Assembly (NCBI RefSeq): GCF_009858175.1
Contig: NZ_CP047393.1
Span: 3,472,001 to 3,536,000, forward strand
Source of the DNA: Pontibacillus sp. HMF3514
GTDB lineage: Bacteria; Bacillota; Bacilli; Bacillales; BH030062
Direction of reading: 5' to 3'
DNA: 64,000 nucleotides
The notes beneath the pieces are model-generated. The model worked only from the letters and a program-made list of their open reading frames with translations, did no database searches and had not been told where the DNA came from. This document shows, one piece after another, positions 36,683 through 44,518 of the stretch (the first letter of the stretch is position 1; each line of letters opens with the position of its first letter). The translations under genes were made by a program, and so were the position numbers.

Positions 36683-38032
36683 CTATGCATCATCAGATAA
36701 TGTATGCACATAATTAAATATTAACCCTGAGATCAACCAGAACAGTACATTTAGTTGTGGGATAAATATCAAGTTGTTCGCTAGATTTTGCCCTGCATAG
36801 GTACCACTTCCGACAAACAATCCAATCAGTAATAACTTCTTGGTAAGATCTCTACGATGTAAGAAGAATTGTTTACCAAGGAAAAAGTAGTAATAGACGT
36901 AAATTGCTAGAAAACTCAATAACCCTATTGTACCCGTTTCTGCTCCTACCTTTAAATAGGAGTTATGGACGGAATACTCATCATGGCCCACGTATAATTC
37001 TGGATATTTTGTCACATATTCTTTGTAGCGTTCACCATAATTCCCGATACCAAGTCCTAGTACAGGATTCTCCTTGTACATAACCCAACCGGTTTTCCAT
37101 AGGGTTGTACGAGACACTACTGCTTTGTTTGTGAAGGACTTGTTCTTCTCCTCGTCCTCTGACAATTCGCCGTCTTTACCACCATTTTGAGTATCTTCTG
37201 GTAAGAAAGATTGTACGACGAACATGGCAGATCTGGTACGTTCTTGAACATCTGGTAGGTTATAGACAATTATACCCAATAGTAACGTTGCCACGATTAA
37301 ATGGATGGTAAACATCTTTTTATAGAATTGTTTTGGAATTAACAAGGATGTAAGGATGATTGCTAAAGCCATAATCAACCATGCTGAGCGTGTGTAAGTG
37401 AAAATTTGGTTTATTACATAGATACCAAATACGGCGAACATAAGTAATTGCCATTTTCGTTCTTTGAAACGCACAACAGCGAATAAGAGTAACATTGGAA
37501 TAATGAAATTTACAAAGCCTGCCCAGTAGTTCGGGTTTGTCATTGTTGCATGAACACGTCCATATGCTTCTTCGAGGGCGTAAACTCCAGCTTTATTCAG
37601 GTTAATGTCAAATGCATATGAGGTAATCCCCCATAAACCTGCTGCAGCTATTGTCCCCACGAAGGTGAACGCGAATGCGTGATATTCCTGCTTTGAGAAT
37701 TTCACTTTCGTTACAATGAAGAATAAGAATACATAGGATAAATAGCGAACCATTTCTTTAATTCCAGGTATGATTGAAACGGCCTGGCTTAATGAAATGA
37801 TTTGAACAAGAAAGAATAAACCAAATAAGGTCATAAACATCTTGATCGGTAAGGTGTTGAACTCAACACGCTTTCTCATGTATTCAACGATCACTGCTAG
37901 CGTTAGTAATGGTATAAGAACGACCTGTGCTGATACAGGAATTGGTCCTACATACACTTTTGCTGGCACTAACGGAATGATTATGATGTGTAAAAGAATT
38001 AAGTAATACGTCAGTGAATGTTTACTTGCCAT
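36683..38032 (-). CDS. O-antigen ligase/polymerase-family membrane protein
   Basis: A 449-residue polytopic protein with about eleven helices and a large outer loop (about residues 260-350). The loop contains RTTLWKTGWVMYKENPVLGL followed by GIGNYGERYKEY, and HDEYSVHNSYLKVGAETG, the conserved H-N-x-Y/F-L-x-x-x-x-E/T-x-G pattern of the WaaL/Wzy (Wzy_C) family. It joins a lipid-linked glycan to an acceptor or polymerises repeats outside the membrane. The gene lies after the GT4 gene at 38207 in the same direction. As this cluster also carries TagA- and WecC-like genes, it may act on the secondary cell-wall polymer rather than on the capsule. Confidence 0.85.
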   Translation of the reverse strand: MASKHSLTYYLILLHIIIIPLVPAKVYVGPIPVSAQVVLIPLLTLAVIVEYMRKRVEFNTLPIKMFMTLFGLFFLVQIISLSQAVSIIPGIKEMVRYLSYVFLFFIVTKVKFSKQEYHAFAFTFVGTIAAAGLWGITSYAFDINLNKAGVYALEEAYGRVHATMTNPNYWAGFVNFIIPMLLLFAVVRFKERKWQLLMFAVFGIYVINQIFTYTRSAWLIMALAIILTSLLIPKQFYKKMFTIHLIVATLLLGIIVYNLPDVQERTRSAMFVVQSFLPEDTQNGGKDGELSEDEEKNKSFTNKAVVSRTTLWKTGWVMYKENPVLGLGIGNYGERYKEYVTKYPELYVGHDEYSVHNSYLKVGAETGTIGLLSFLAIYVYYYFFLGKQFFLHRRDLTKKLLLIGLFVGSGTYAGQNLANNLIFIPQLNVLFWLISGLIFNYVHTLSDDA

Positions 38033-38152
38033 ATGATGTTACACTCCTCTATTTTTCAATTGCATTTAAGTTTTCAAAGCTGAATATTTGTTCAAGAGAT
38101 CAGATGAAGAGCCCTTGTAACTCTTCATCTTTTGAACAATTTTTCTTCTACA

Positions 38153-38198
38153 GGAAAAATTAAGAGGAGTTTCATACAAGTTAGACGAAACTCCTCTT
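38153..38198 (-). terminator. Terminator after the GT4 gene
   Basis: The perfect stem AAGAGGAGTTTC/GAAACTCCTCTT at 38162-38198 is followed by AATTTTTCC on the minus strand, nine bases past the stop of the glycosyltransferase gene. The downstream ligase gene then needs its own promoter. Confidence 0.85.
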
Positions 38199-38206
38199 TA
38201 AAAGTT

Positions 38207-39304
38207 TCATGATTTTTTAATTTTTTTATACATTTTTTTCGTAGCCTCAGCCAGTTGCTCTAAGGAGAAGTTTTGACTTGCGTGATTGTGGAAGTCTTCT
38301 CCTCTTTTTGCGAGCGATCCAGCTTGTTTTTCTTGGATGGCTTCTTGTAGAGAGTTGGTTATTGCTTGTGAATCTTTTGGCTGTATGATCCAACCAGTGT
38401 CTTCGAGCATGTGTGGGATGCCACCTACGTTTGTTGCGATGACTGGTGTCTTTTCCCTTGCTGCTTCTAAGAGTGCTAGTGGGAAGCTTTCGCTATAGGA
38501 AGCGAGTAAGCCAACGTCACTGATTTGGTATATGTCTGGAACATCGTCTCGGAAACCTAGGAAATGTACCTGGTTTTGGATGTTCAGTTCTTTGGTTTTC
38601 TTTTGTAGATCCTCGCGTTCTGGTCCGTCTCCTATCAAAAGAAGTTGGACGTTTGGATCGCTTAGGTTTTGCATCGCTTCGAAAACTTCATTGTGACCTT
38701 TTATTGGATGGAGCCGAGCAACCATAGCAATGATGAAGTTTTCTTGTTTTAGTTGCAGATCTTCTCTAGTTAAGTTCCCTTTTGCATAGGATTTGGAAAA
38801 ATTTATGCCATTATATATAGTAGAAACTCGATCTCCAGGAATGCCGATGTCGATCAAATCTTGTTTGAATCGTTCGGATACGGCGAAGAAATGGTCGATT
38901 CTTTTGATAGACCAAAGATTGATCTTGGTAAATATCTTGCCTTTGAGTCCACCCTTTAGGAAGTCCAGTTTTGGATCACTATGAATGGTTGTGACCCAAG
39001 GGATATTGAGTTTCTTTATGATTAAGGCTCCATAGAGGTTGGCTCTTGGACCATGTGTGTGCAGGAGGTCGTAGCCATTGTCTTTTATAAAGTTTTTTAG
39101 TTTGGTGAGCACCTTTAGATCGTAACGTGAGCTCTGATCGAGTAATTGCACATCGATTCCTTGCTCTTTGGCTTGCTCGTACAACTCTCCTTTTTGCATC
39201 GCGATTAGGGTGACTTCTTCTTTTGGGAAACTCGCGAGTAAGCTAAGGAGGTGATTTTTGGATCCGCCGGTCTCTCCTCCTGAAATGAGGTGAGCTATCT
39301 TCAT
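38207..39304 (-). CDS. Glycosyltransferase family 4
   Basis: A GT-B glycosyltransferase of 365 residues. The start is the ATG at 39302-39304, seven bases after AAAGGAGG; the frame is open for a further 79 codons upstream, but that part is a non-coding repeat (39318-39535). The N-terminus MKIAHLISGGETGGSKNHLL is typical, with LLHTHGPRANLYG near 90, VSTIYNGINF near 160, IIAMVARLHPIKGHNEVFEA near 190 and the C-terminal ESFPLALLEAAREKTPVIAT with the conserved E-x7-E. It probably adds a sugar to the secondary cell-wall polymer. A gap with a repeat and a terminator separates it from tagA. Confidence 0.9.
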   Translation of the reverse strand: MKIAHLISGGETGGSKNHLLSLLASFPKEEVTLIAMQKGELYEQAKEQGIDVQLLDQSSRYDLKVLTKLKNFIKDNGYDLLHTHGPRANLYGALIIKKLNIPWVTTIHSDPKLDFLKGGLKGKIFTKINLWSIKRIDHFFAVSERFKQDLIDIGIPGDRVSTIYNGINFSKSYAKGNLTREDLQLKQENFIIAMVARLHPIKGHNEVFEAMQNLSDPNVQLLLIGDGPEREDLQKKTKELNIQNQVHFLGFRDDVPDIYQISDVGLLASYSESFPLALLEAAREKTPVIATNVGGIPHMLEDTGWIIQPKDSQAITNSLQEAIQEKQAGSLAKRGEDFHNHASQNFSLEQLAEATKKMYKKIKKS

Positions 39305-39317
39305 GCGCATCCCTCCT

Positions 39318-39535
39318 TTATTCGAAAAGTGGAAGCGCCCGGGTAGCAACGAAGGGACTGGACTGAGCCCGTAGTAAGATAAAGGAAACACAAATTGTGA
39401 AACATTTTGATGTTGACTTATCGAACGGAGTAAGAATGATCGACTAAGTTCGTCACGTCCTGTGACAACGTCGATCTGACCCACGTCGTGTGGGCCCAAG
39501 TCCATTCGTTGCTGGGCGCTGGAACTGGACATGTA
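39318..39535. repeat. Palindromic intergenic repeat of the Bacillaceae type
   Basis: The two ends are imperfect inverted copies: GTGGAAGCGCCCGGGTAGCA followed by ACGAAGGGAC at the left, and TTCGTTGCTGGGCGCTGGAA followed by CTGGACATGTACA at the right. Inside is a CCCACGTCGTGTGGG-type hairpin. Repeats with the 'GCGCTGGA(A/G)CTGGAC' end are familiar from intergenic regions of several Bacillaceae genomes, but I could not count copies. The element lies between tagA and the GT4 gene and should not be taken as coding. Confidence 0.6.
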
Positions 39536-39552
39536 CAACATTCAAATAACGC

Positions 39553-39590
39553 GGAAAAGAGGCTTGTCCCTATGAGGCAAGCCTCTCCTT
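39553..39590 (-). terminator. Terminator after tagA
   Basis: GAGGCTTG/CAAGCCTC at 39559-39585 followed by TTTTCC on the minus strand, directly after the tagA stop. The stem also has a T-run on the plus-strand side. Confidence 0.85.
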
Positions 39591-40304
39591 TTATTTTTTA
39601 GTGATTACGCGCCATAGGAATTTTGGTAAAGCGAGTTGTCGTTTGAATCGCTTTGGATCTGTTGCTAGGCGATAAAACCATTCCATTCCTACTTTGCGGA
39701 ATGGGGCTGGTGCGCGTTTTACGTGACCTGCAAAGACGTCGAAGCTACCTCCCACTCCCTGGAACACTTTTACGGGAAGGCGCTCTTTGTTTTCACGGAT
39801 CCAGAGTTCTTGCTTTGGGCTTCCAAGGGCTACGAACATCACGTCGGCGTTTGAATCTTGGATTTTTTGGATGAGTGCTTCTTGATCTTGGGCATAGCCG
39901 TTTTCGTAGCCTGCCACTTGGATTGCAGGGTATTTTTCTTGGATGTTTTCGATCGCTTTTGTTACGACTTCTTCTTTGGCGCCGTAGAAGAAGACACTGT
40001 AGCCTTCGTCTGCTGATAGTTGAAGGAGCCTGTCCATCATATCAACGCCTGTTACGCGGGAGGTGATATCTCCTCCTTTTAAGCGTGAAGCGAGTAGGAC
40101 ACCGACTCCGTCTGGGATTTGGAATGTAGAACCGTTAATTAAGTCCCTTAGGGTTTCGTCGGTTTGGCTCTTCATGATTTTTTCGGGATTCACAGCAATG
40201 ATGGTGGATTGCTCCCCTTGTGAAACGTTTTGTTTTAGTTGTTGGGTGATTTCTTCATAGGATAAGGGGGAGACTTGCACCCCCATGTACTCTTCTTTGT
40301 TCAT
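39591..40304 (-). CDS. tagA: WecG/TagA/CpsF-family glycosyltransferase
   Basis: A 237-residue GT26 enzyme. The family motifs are complete: IIAVNPEKIMKSQ near 35, FQIPDGVGVLLASRLKG near 60 (catalytic Asp in PDG), RVTGVDMMDRLL, YSVFFYGAKEEV, VMFVALGSPKQELWIRENK near 155 and the membrane-associated C-terminal region GVGGSFDVFAGHVKRAPAPF. TagA transfers ManNAc (WecG: ManNAcA) to lipid-linked GlcNAc. Here wecC, which makes UDP-ManNAcA, is 13 bp upstream, so ManNAcA transfer is possible. The gene symbol is by family; donor choice is not proven. Confidence 0.92.
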   Translation of the reverse strand: MNKEEYMGVQVSPLSYEEITQQLKQNVSQGEQSTIIAVNPEKIMKSQTDETLRDLINGSTFQIPDGVGVLLASRLKGGDITSRVTGVDMMDRLLQLSADEGYSVFFYGAKEEVVTKAIENIQEKYPAIQVAGYENGYAQDQEALIQKIQDSNADVMFVALGSPKQELWIRENKERLPVKVFQGVGGSFDVFAGHVKRAPAPFRKVGMEWFYRLATDPKRFKRQLALPKFLWRVITKK

Positions 40305-40317
40305 GTTGAACTCCCTC

Positions 40318-41589
40318 TTAGTCGATCGGTTTTAGTCCGGTTAAGTGGCCGATTTGATATAGCGTAATATCGTCGTGCTTTTGGATGCAGTTACGTGTGT
40401 CGAGTACGACTGGTGTTTTCATATATTGTTGGAACAAGCTTGGATCCATTTCTTTGAATTGTTTGTGATCTGCTAAAACGATTGCTGCGTCGGCGTCCTT
40501 TAGTGCTTCTTCAACGCTGTGTAGGTCGATGTCTGTTTGTTCTTGTCTTACGAATGGGTCGTGAGCAGCAACATTATAACCTTCAGCTTGTAGCTTGCGT
40601 AGAACTGTGATCGCCGGGCTTTCACGGATGTCGTCTACGTTCGCTTTATATGTTAGACCAAATACGGCTAGTTTTGGTTTTTGTAGATTTTCGGTTAACT
40701 CTTTTACCTGGCCTACGACAAAGTCAGGCATGGAGTCATTAATTTGACGAGCCGTTTGCATTAAAGGTGTCACTTCTTTGGCTTTTTCTATAATGAAATA
40801 TGGATCAACTGCAATGCAGTGACCGCCAACACCTGGTCCTGGTTGCATGATGTTTACGCGTGGGTGCATATTTGCTAGGTTGATTACTTCGTGTGCGTTC
40901 ACGTCTAGTTTATCTGATACTTTTGCCAGTTCGTTTGCGATCGCGATGTTGATATCACGGTATGTGTTTTCCATCAGTTTTGCCATTTCCGCTTCCACGG
41001 ATGTTGTTTCATGGATCTCACCTTTAACGACTGAGCGATAAACGTCAGCTGCTTTCGATGCCGCTTCAGGAGATAGGCCTCCTACGATACGTGTATTGTG
41101 GATGAGCTCCTCCATGATTTTACCTGGAATTACGCGCTCTGGGCAATGGGAAACATATAGGTCGTTTGCTGGTAAATCCCACCCTGCGTCAGTCAGGATT
41201 GGTGCTACGACATCATCAGTCGTACGTGGAGGGATTGTTGACTCCACAATGATGGTGTTTCCCTTTTTTAAGTATGGAAGAATGCTTTCAGTTGCTTTTG
41301 CAACGTAGTCCGTGTTGGCTGTTTTGTCTTCGTGTACAGGGGTTGGTACTGCAATAATGAAGACATCCGCTTCTTCTGGTGTGGTTGATGCTTTTAGTTT
41401 GCCTGAATCAACCGCTTCTTTTACAGCCTCCGGAAGACCTGGTTCTTCAATATGGATGTTTCCTTCATTTAACGTGTTTACAACGTTTTCGTTTACGTCG
41501 ACTCCAACGATGTTGTATCCTGCTTGAGCAAAGACAGCTGAAGTTGGTAGTCCGATATATCCTAGTCCGATTACGCATATTTTGTTCAT
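40318..41589 (-). CDS. wecC: UDP-N-acetyl-D-mannosamine dehydrogenase
   Basis: A 423-residue UDP-sugar dehydrogenase of the UDP-ManNAc subgroup. The start is the ATG at 41587-41589, which puts NKICVIGLGYIGLPTSAVFA at the N-terminus; a frame extending to 41682 would add 31 basic residues with no family match. Other motifs are VVESTIPPRTTDDVVAPIL, SHCPERVIPGKIMEEL, AEMAKLMENTYRDINIAIAN and the catalytic cysteine in GPGVGGHCIAVDPYF. The HCPERV(I/L)PG motif distinguishes it from UDP-glucose dehydrogenases. The 2-epimerase that makes UDP-ManNAc (mnaA/wecB) is not in the window. Confidence 0.93.
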   Translation of the reverse strand: MNKICVIGLGYIGLPTSAVFAQAGYNIVGVDVNENVVNTLNEGNIHIEEPGLPEAVKEAVDSGKLKASTTPEEADVFIIAVPTPVHEDKTANTDYVAKATESILPYLKKGNTIIVESTIPPRTTDDVVAPILTDAGWDLPANDLYVSHCPERVIPGKIMEELIHNTRIVGGLSPEAASKAADVYRSVVKGEIHETTSVEAEMAKLMENTYRDINIAIANELAKVSDKLDVNAHEVINLANMHPRVNIMQPGPGVGGHCIAVDPYFIIEKAKEVTPLMQTARQINDSMPDFVVGQVKELTENLQKPKLAVFGLTYKANVDDIRESPAITVLRKLQAEGYNVAAHDPFVRQEQTDIDLHSVEEALKDADAAIVLADHKQFKEMDPSLFQQYMKTPVVLDTRNCIQKHDDITLYQIGHLTGLKPID

Positions 41590-41806
41590 TATAGATCGCT
41601 TCTTTCTTTTAGGTTTAGTTAAATATCTATTATAGGTATATATTATAATTAGTTCACGTGATTTGAGTATAGCAAACAACAATTGTCGGTGCGACTACTT
41701 CTCTATTTCAAATTGATAACATTTTGTTTACACTTAACATGAAGTTATTATTATGATTTTATAATCAATCCGTGCAAAGTTTTTAAATAAAGGATGAATA
41801 TGTCTT

Positions 41807-42913
41807 ATGAAAATTGTTATTTCCGGCTTTTATGGATTGGGTAATACAGGTGATGAGGCAATTCTAGATGCGATGATCGACAACTTGCGTGATTCGCTGG
41901 ATGAGCCGGACATTACTGTTTTTTCCCTTTCCCCCGAGCAGACAGCTTCTAAACATAATGTTAAAAGTATATACCGCGGCTGGCGCCATGACCTTTGGGG
42001 CAAAATTAAAGCCCTTTTGAAGGCTGACCTTTTATTGAGTGGTGGTGGAGGGTTGCTCCAGGATACCACGCCTACTCGTATTATTGGCGGACCTCTACCA
42101 TATTATTTACTTATTGTCTTTTTAGCTAAACTTTGTGGCACGAAGGTCATGTTTTTCTCTCAGGGAATTGGTCCTGTTAAGACGCCTTATGGAAAGCGTC
42201 TCATGAAAATTTTCGGGAACATGGCTGATTTTATTACGGTTCGTGATGCACATTCCAAGGATTCCCTTAAGAAATTAGGCGTGAAGCGTCCTGATTCTGT
42301 GGTCACAAGTGATATTGTTTTTGCTTATCAGGGGCATGAGGATACTGTTGCTTATGATTCACTAGGGCTGTCTGGTGATGAGCATTTGGTTGGTGTGAGT
42401 GTGCGTCCTTGGTTTGAGGAGAAATCGTATCAGCGTGAGATGGCTAAGTTGCTCGATCGGCTTGTTGAGGAGAAGGGTGTTACGCCTGTTTTTGTGCCGA
42501 TGGAGGGCGAACATGATGCTGAGGTTTCTCGTCGGGTTGTGAAGCAGATGAATTTTGGTGATCGTGCTTTGGTGCTTGGTACTGATTATTCGCCGAATCA
42601 GTATTTGCAGTTTATTCGTGAGTGCGACATGGTGATTGGGATGAGGCTGCATTCGTTGATTTTTGCTGTGTTAGCTGGTGTTCCTTTTGTTGGAGTTAGT
42701 TATGATAAGAAGGTTGAGAGTCTCGCTAAGCGTGTGGAGATGTGGGATTACTCTTGTAAGCTGGAGCAGTTCTCGGCTGATGAGATGTATGAGAGTGTGG
42801 CTGAGGTTTATGATGAGCGTGATCGGTTGCGTGAGGTTGTGGAGCGTAAGCGGGTGAAGCTGCGTCGTAAGGCTCTAGAGAATATTGAGTTGATGAAGGA
42901 TCGTTTCGTCTGA
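41807..42913 (+). CDS. csaB: Polysaccharide pyruvyl transferase CsaB
   Basis: CsaB adds a pyruvyl ketal to ManNAc of the secondary cell-wall polymer, creating the ligand for SLH domains. The 368-residue protein has the standard length. Conserved features are the N-terminal KIVISGFYGLGNTGDEAIL, LLLSGGGGLLQDTTPTR near 75, VMFFSQGIGPVKTPYG near 118 and the C-terminal GMRLHSLIFAVLAGVPFVG near 280. It is transcribed away from wecC across a 217-bp divergent gap. The SLH protein at 35122-36261 is the expected client. The gene ends just before the first 21-bp repeat array. Confidence 0.95.
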   Translation: MKIVISGFYGLGNTGDEAILDAMIDNLRDSLDEPDITVFSLSPEQTASKHNVKSIYRGWRHDLWGKIKALLKADLLLSGGGGLLQDTTPTRIIGGPLPYYLLIVFLAKLCGTKVMFFSQGIGPVKTPYGKRLMKIFGNMADFITVRDAHSKDSLKKLGVKRPDSVVTSDIVFAYQGHEDTVAYDSLGLSGDEHLVGVSVRPWFEEKSYQREMAKLLDRLVEEKGVTPVFVPMEGEHDAEVSRRVVKQMNFGDRALVLGTDYSPNQYLQFIRECDMVIGMRLHSLIFAVLAGVPFVGVSYDKKVESLAKRVEMWDYSCKLEQFSADEMYESVAEVYDERDRLREVVERKRVKLRRKALENIELMKDRFV

Positions 42914-42972
42914 GGGCGGGTCGGTCTTTTTTTGGATCGAAGGCCCGGGTGTGGCTCAGCTGGTGTGAGACT

Positions 42973-43115
42973 CAGGCGCGGTTCGGGCGGTTTTGGGGTG
43001 GTTTCGGGCGGTCGAATATTGGATTCAGGCGATTCTCCATGACAATCAGGCGTTATTTGATTAGGTTCAGGCGGTAGCCTTTCTTTTGCAGGCGATCGGA
43101 ACCAATATTCAGGCG
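42973..43115 (+). repeat. 21-bp-period repeat array 1
   Basis: The core C(A/G)GGCG starts at 42984, 43005, 43026, 43047, 43068, 43089 and 43110, exactly 21 bp apart, with one extra core at 42973. The usual extended core is TTCAGGCG or TTCGGGCGG; the remaining 13-15 bases of each unit differ. The array fills the gap between the convergent csaB and NERD genes. No full-length coding function is apparent. Confidence 0.9.
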
Positions 43116-43135
43116 GTTTAGCAAATGAGGGATAT

Positions 43136-44116
43136 TCACGACCTGAAGAATGAGCTATCACGTGGATAGTACCTAGTATTTTTTCCTTTTCCAATCACCT
43201 TTAAGTCCATGTTCGATAATATCCGCTTCACTACATCAGGAGATTGAACGCATAGCCACTCTCTACATTCCTTATTGGAGATGTGATTATTAAAGATGAG
43301 AAAGTAGTCTTTGATAGCCTGGCGAGGGAAGCCTGAAGATGTGGTGCCACATAATGTACACAGCCACTTTTTCTTCCCTTTTATAACTGAGAGCTTATTA
43401 CAGTGTGGGCACATTATACCTTTTAAGACTTCTTGTGGGAGAATGTTATACGTTTTTAAAGGTGTGCTATCTAATTCAGTGTTTTTCTGCTTTAGGAGGT
43501 TGGCTAGTTGGTGGATCCTATTAGGAGGAAGAACAGTTTGTGAGTAAGACGAGACTAACTCTTGGAATTTATGAGGGAATCGTTCTTCGGCGAAGAATTT
43601 TTCTACATATTCACTCTTGGGATCTACTACTCTTATGATGCTTGATGGATGAGTGTTAACGATGAGGTAATCAATAGGGATTTGATGTGGGAAGTGTTTT
43701 TTGAGCCATCTGATTAATTGAAGCCTGTGTTGCTTCACTTGTGTGAGTGGATCTTTGATTCGTCTTTCCTTTCCATTTTCATCTGTTTGGATACATTGTT
43801 GCAGTGGGTCTCCAACGGTTATTGTTCCTGATAAATATTTAACTTCAAGAATGATGATGACTTTTTGTGTGATAAGAAGGTAATCCATTTGGAATGCAGT
43901 GTTATATCCAGGGAGTCTTATGGAGTGTAGAACTTGTAAGTTAAGTTCATTCAATAAATTAATGTAGTACCTTATTCGTTTTTCTCCTTTGTATCCAGCT
44001 CGGTTCTGGCCTAAGCAGTCTTCGATGAAATCTCTCTTTGGGTGCCGAGTGTCCATCCTGTCTAGTAGTGCCTCGTCCTTTAAAATGTTGAGTGGAATTT
44101 GAATATCATTGATCAA
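43136..44116 (-). CDS. NERD-domain protein with C-terminal zinc ribbon
   Basis: A 326-residue protein with a nuclease-related domain (about residues 35-150): GYKGEKRIRYYINLLNEL, TAFQMDYLLITQKVIIILEVKYLSGTI in pieces, which shows the D-x(8-12)-E-x-K core of restriction-endonuclease-like folds, and LTQVKQHRLQLIRWL. The C-terminal third has a zinc ribbon, CPHCNKLSV followed by WLCTLCGTTS, then a winged-helix-like region. NERD proteins are widespread in Bacillaceae, of unproven function, probably acting on DNA or RNA. It interrupts the polymer gene cluster and is bounded on both sides by the 21-bp arrays, suggesting that it arrived as a unit with them. Confidence 0.85.
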   Translation of the reverse strand: MINDIQIPLNILKDEALLDRMDTRHPKRDFIEDCLGQNRAGYKGEKRIRYYINLLNELNLQVLHSIRLPGYNTAFQMDYLLITQKVIIILEVKYLSGTITVGDPLQQCIQTDENGKERRIKDPLTQVKQHRLQLIRWLKKHFPHQIPIDYLIVNTHPSSIIRVVDPKSEYVEKFFAEERFPHKFQELVSSYSQTVLPPNRIHQLANLLKQKNTELDSTPLKTYNILPQEVLKGIMCPHCNKLSVIKGKKKWLCTLCGTTSSGFPRQAIKDYFLIFNNHISNKECREWLCVQSPDVVKRILSNMDLKVIGKGKNTRYYPRDSSFFRS

Positions 44117-44186
44117 TCATATAGTCCCCTTTCTTTTGGATTGGTGTATTAATTCTTTATGTGATTGGAATTTTCCTGCTTGTGTT

Positions 44187-44318
44187 CGGGCGGTTTTGTT
44201 TGGGATTCAGGCGATATTTTTCAGCATACAGGCGCTTATTTATGATGTGCAGGCGGTTTTAGCGTATAATCAGGCGCACGCTCTTGATTTCCAGGCGCTT
44301 TGCACTGATTTCCAGGCG
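44187..44318 (+). repeat. 21-bp-period repeat array 2
   Basis: Cores start at 44187, 44208, 44229, 44250, 44271, 44292 and 44313, each 21 bp apart without exception. The first is CGGGCGG and the rest CAGGCG. It lies in the 400-bp gap (44117-44518) between the divergent NERD and glycosyltransferase genes. The rest of the gap is AT-rich and should hold the promoter for the gene at 44519. A heptad-like peptide in one frame (FSIQALIYDVQAV) is a side effect of the 21-base period. Confidence 0.9.
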
Positions 44319-44518
44319 ATCGCCTCCCCCACGCCACACCCAAAAAAATTTCTCCCCCTATCCAAATCAAAGGAAAATCTATGTAAAACAAGGACAATTA
44401 AGGCATTTTCAAATCTTGGATTTCCAAGTATACTGGTAATGATATAGTTTTTGTCGTATTTATAGGAAATTTGTCTTTATACATAAATCTTTTCTTTATC
44501 AATCACCGGAGGAACATT

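Noticed and set aside
39305-39541. 79-residue N-terminal extension of the GT4 protein ending at 38207
   Set aside because: The DNA is a palindromic repeat, a strong ribosome-binding site precedes the ATG at 39302-39304, and the GT4 fold begins there.
42973-44318. CRISPR-like arrays
   Set aside because: Period is only 21 bp, the conserved core is 6-8 bases, there are no 28-36 bp repeats with unique spacers, and no cas genes are nearby.
44109-44447. Plus-strand frame of 112 codons with heptad-like IQA repeats
   Set aside because: It lies across array 2; the heptads follow from the 21-bp period, no ribosome-binding site is seen, and similar frames arise in every array.
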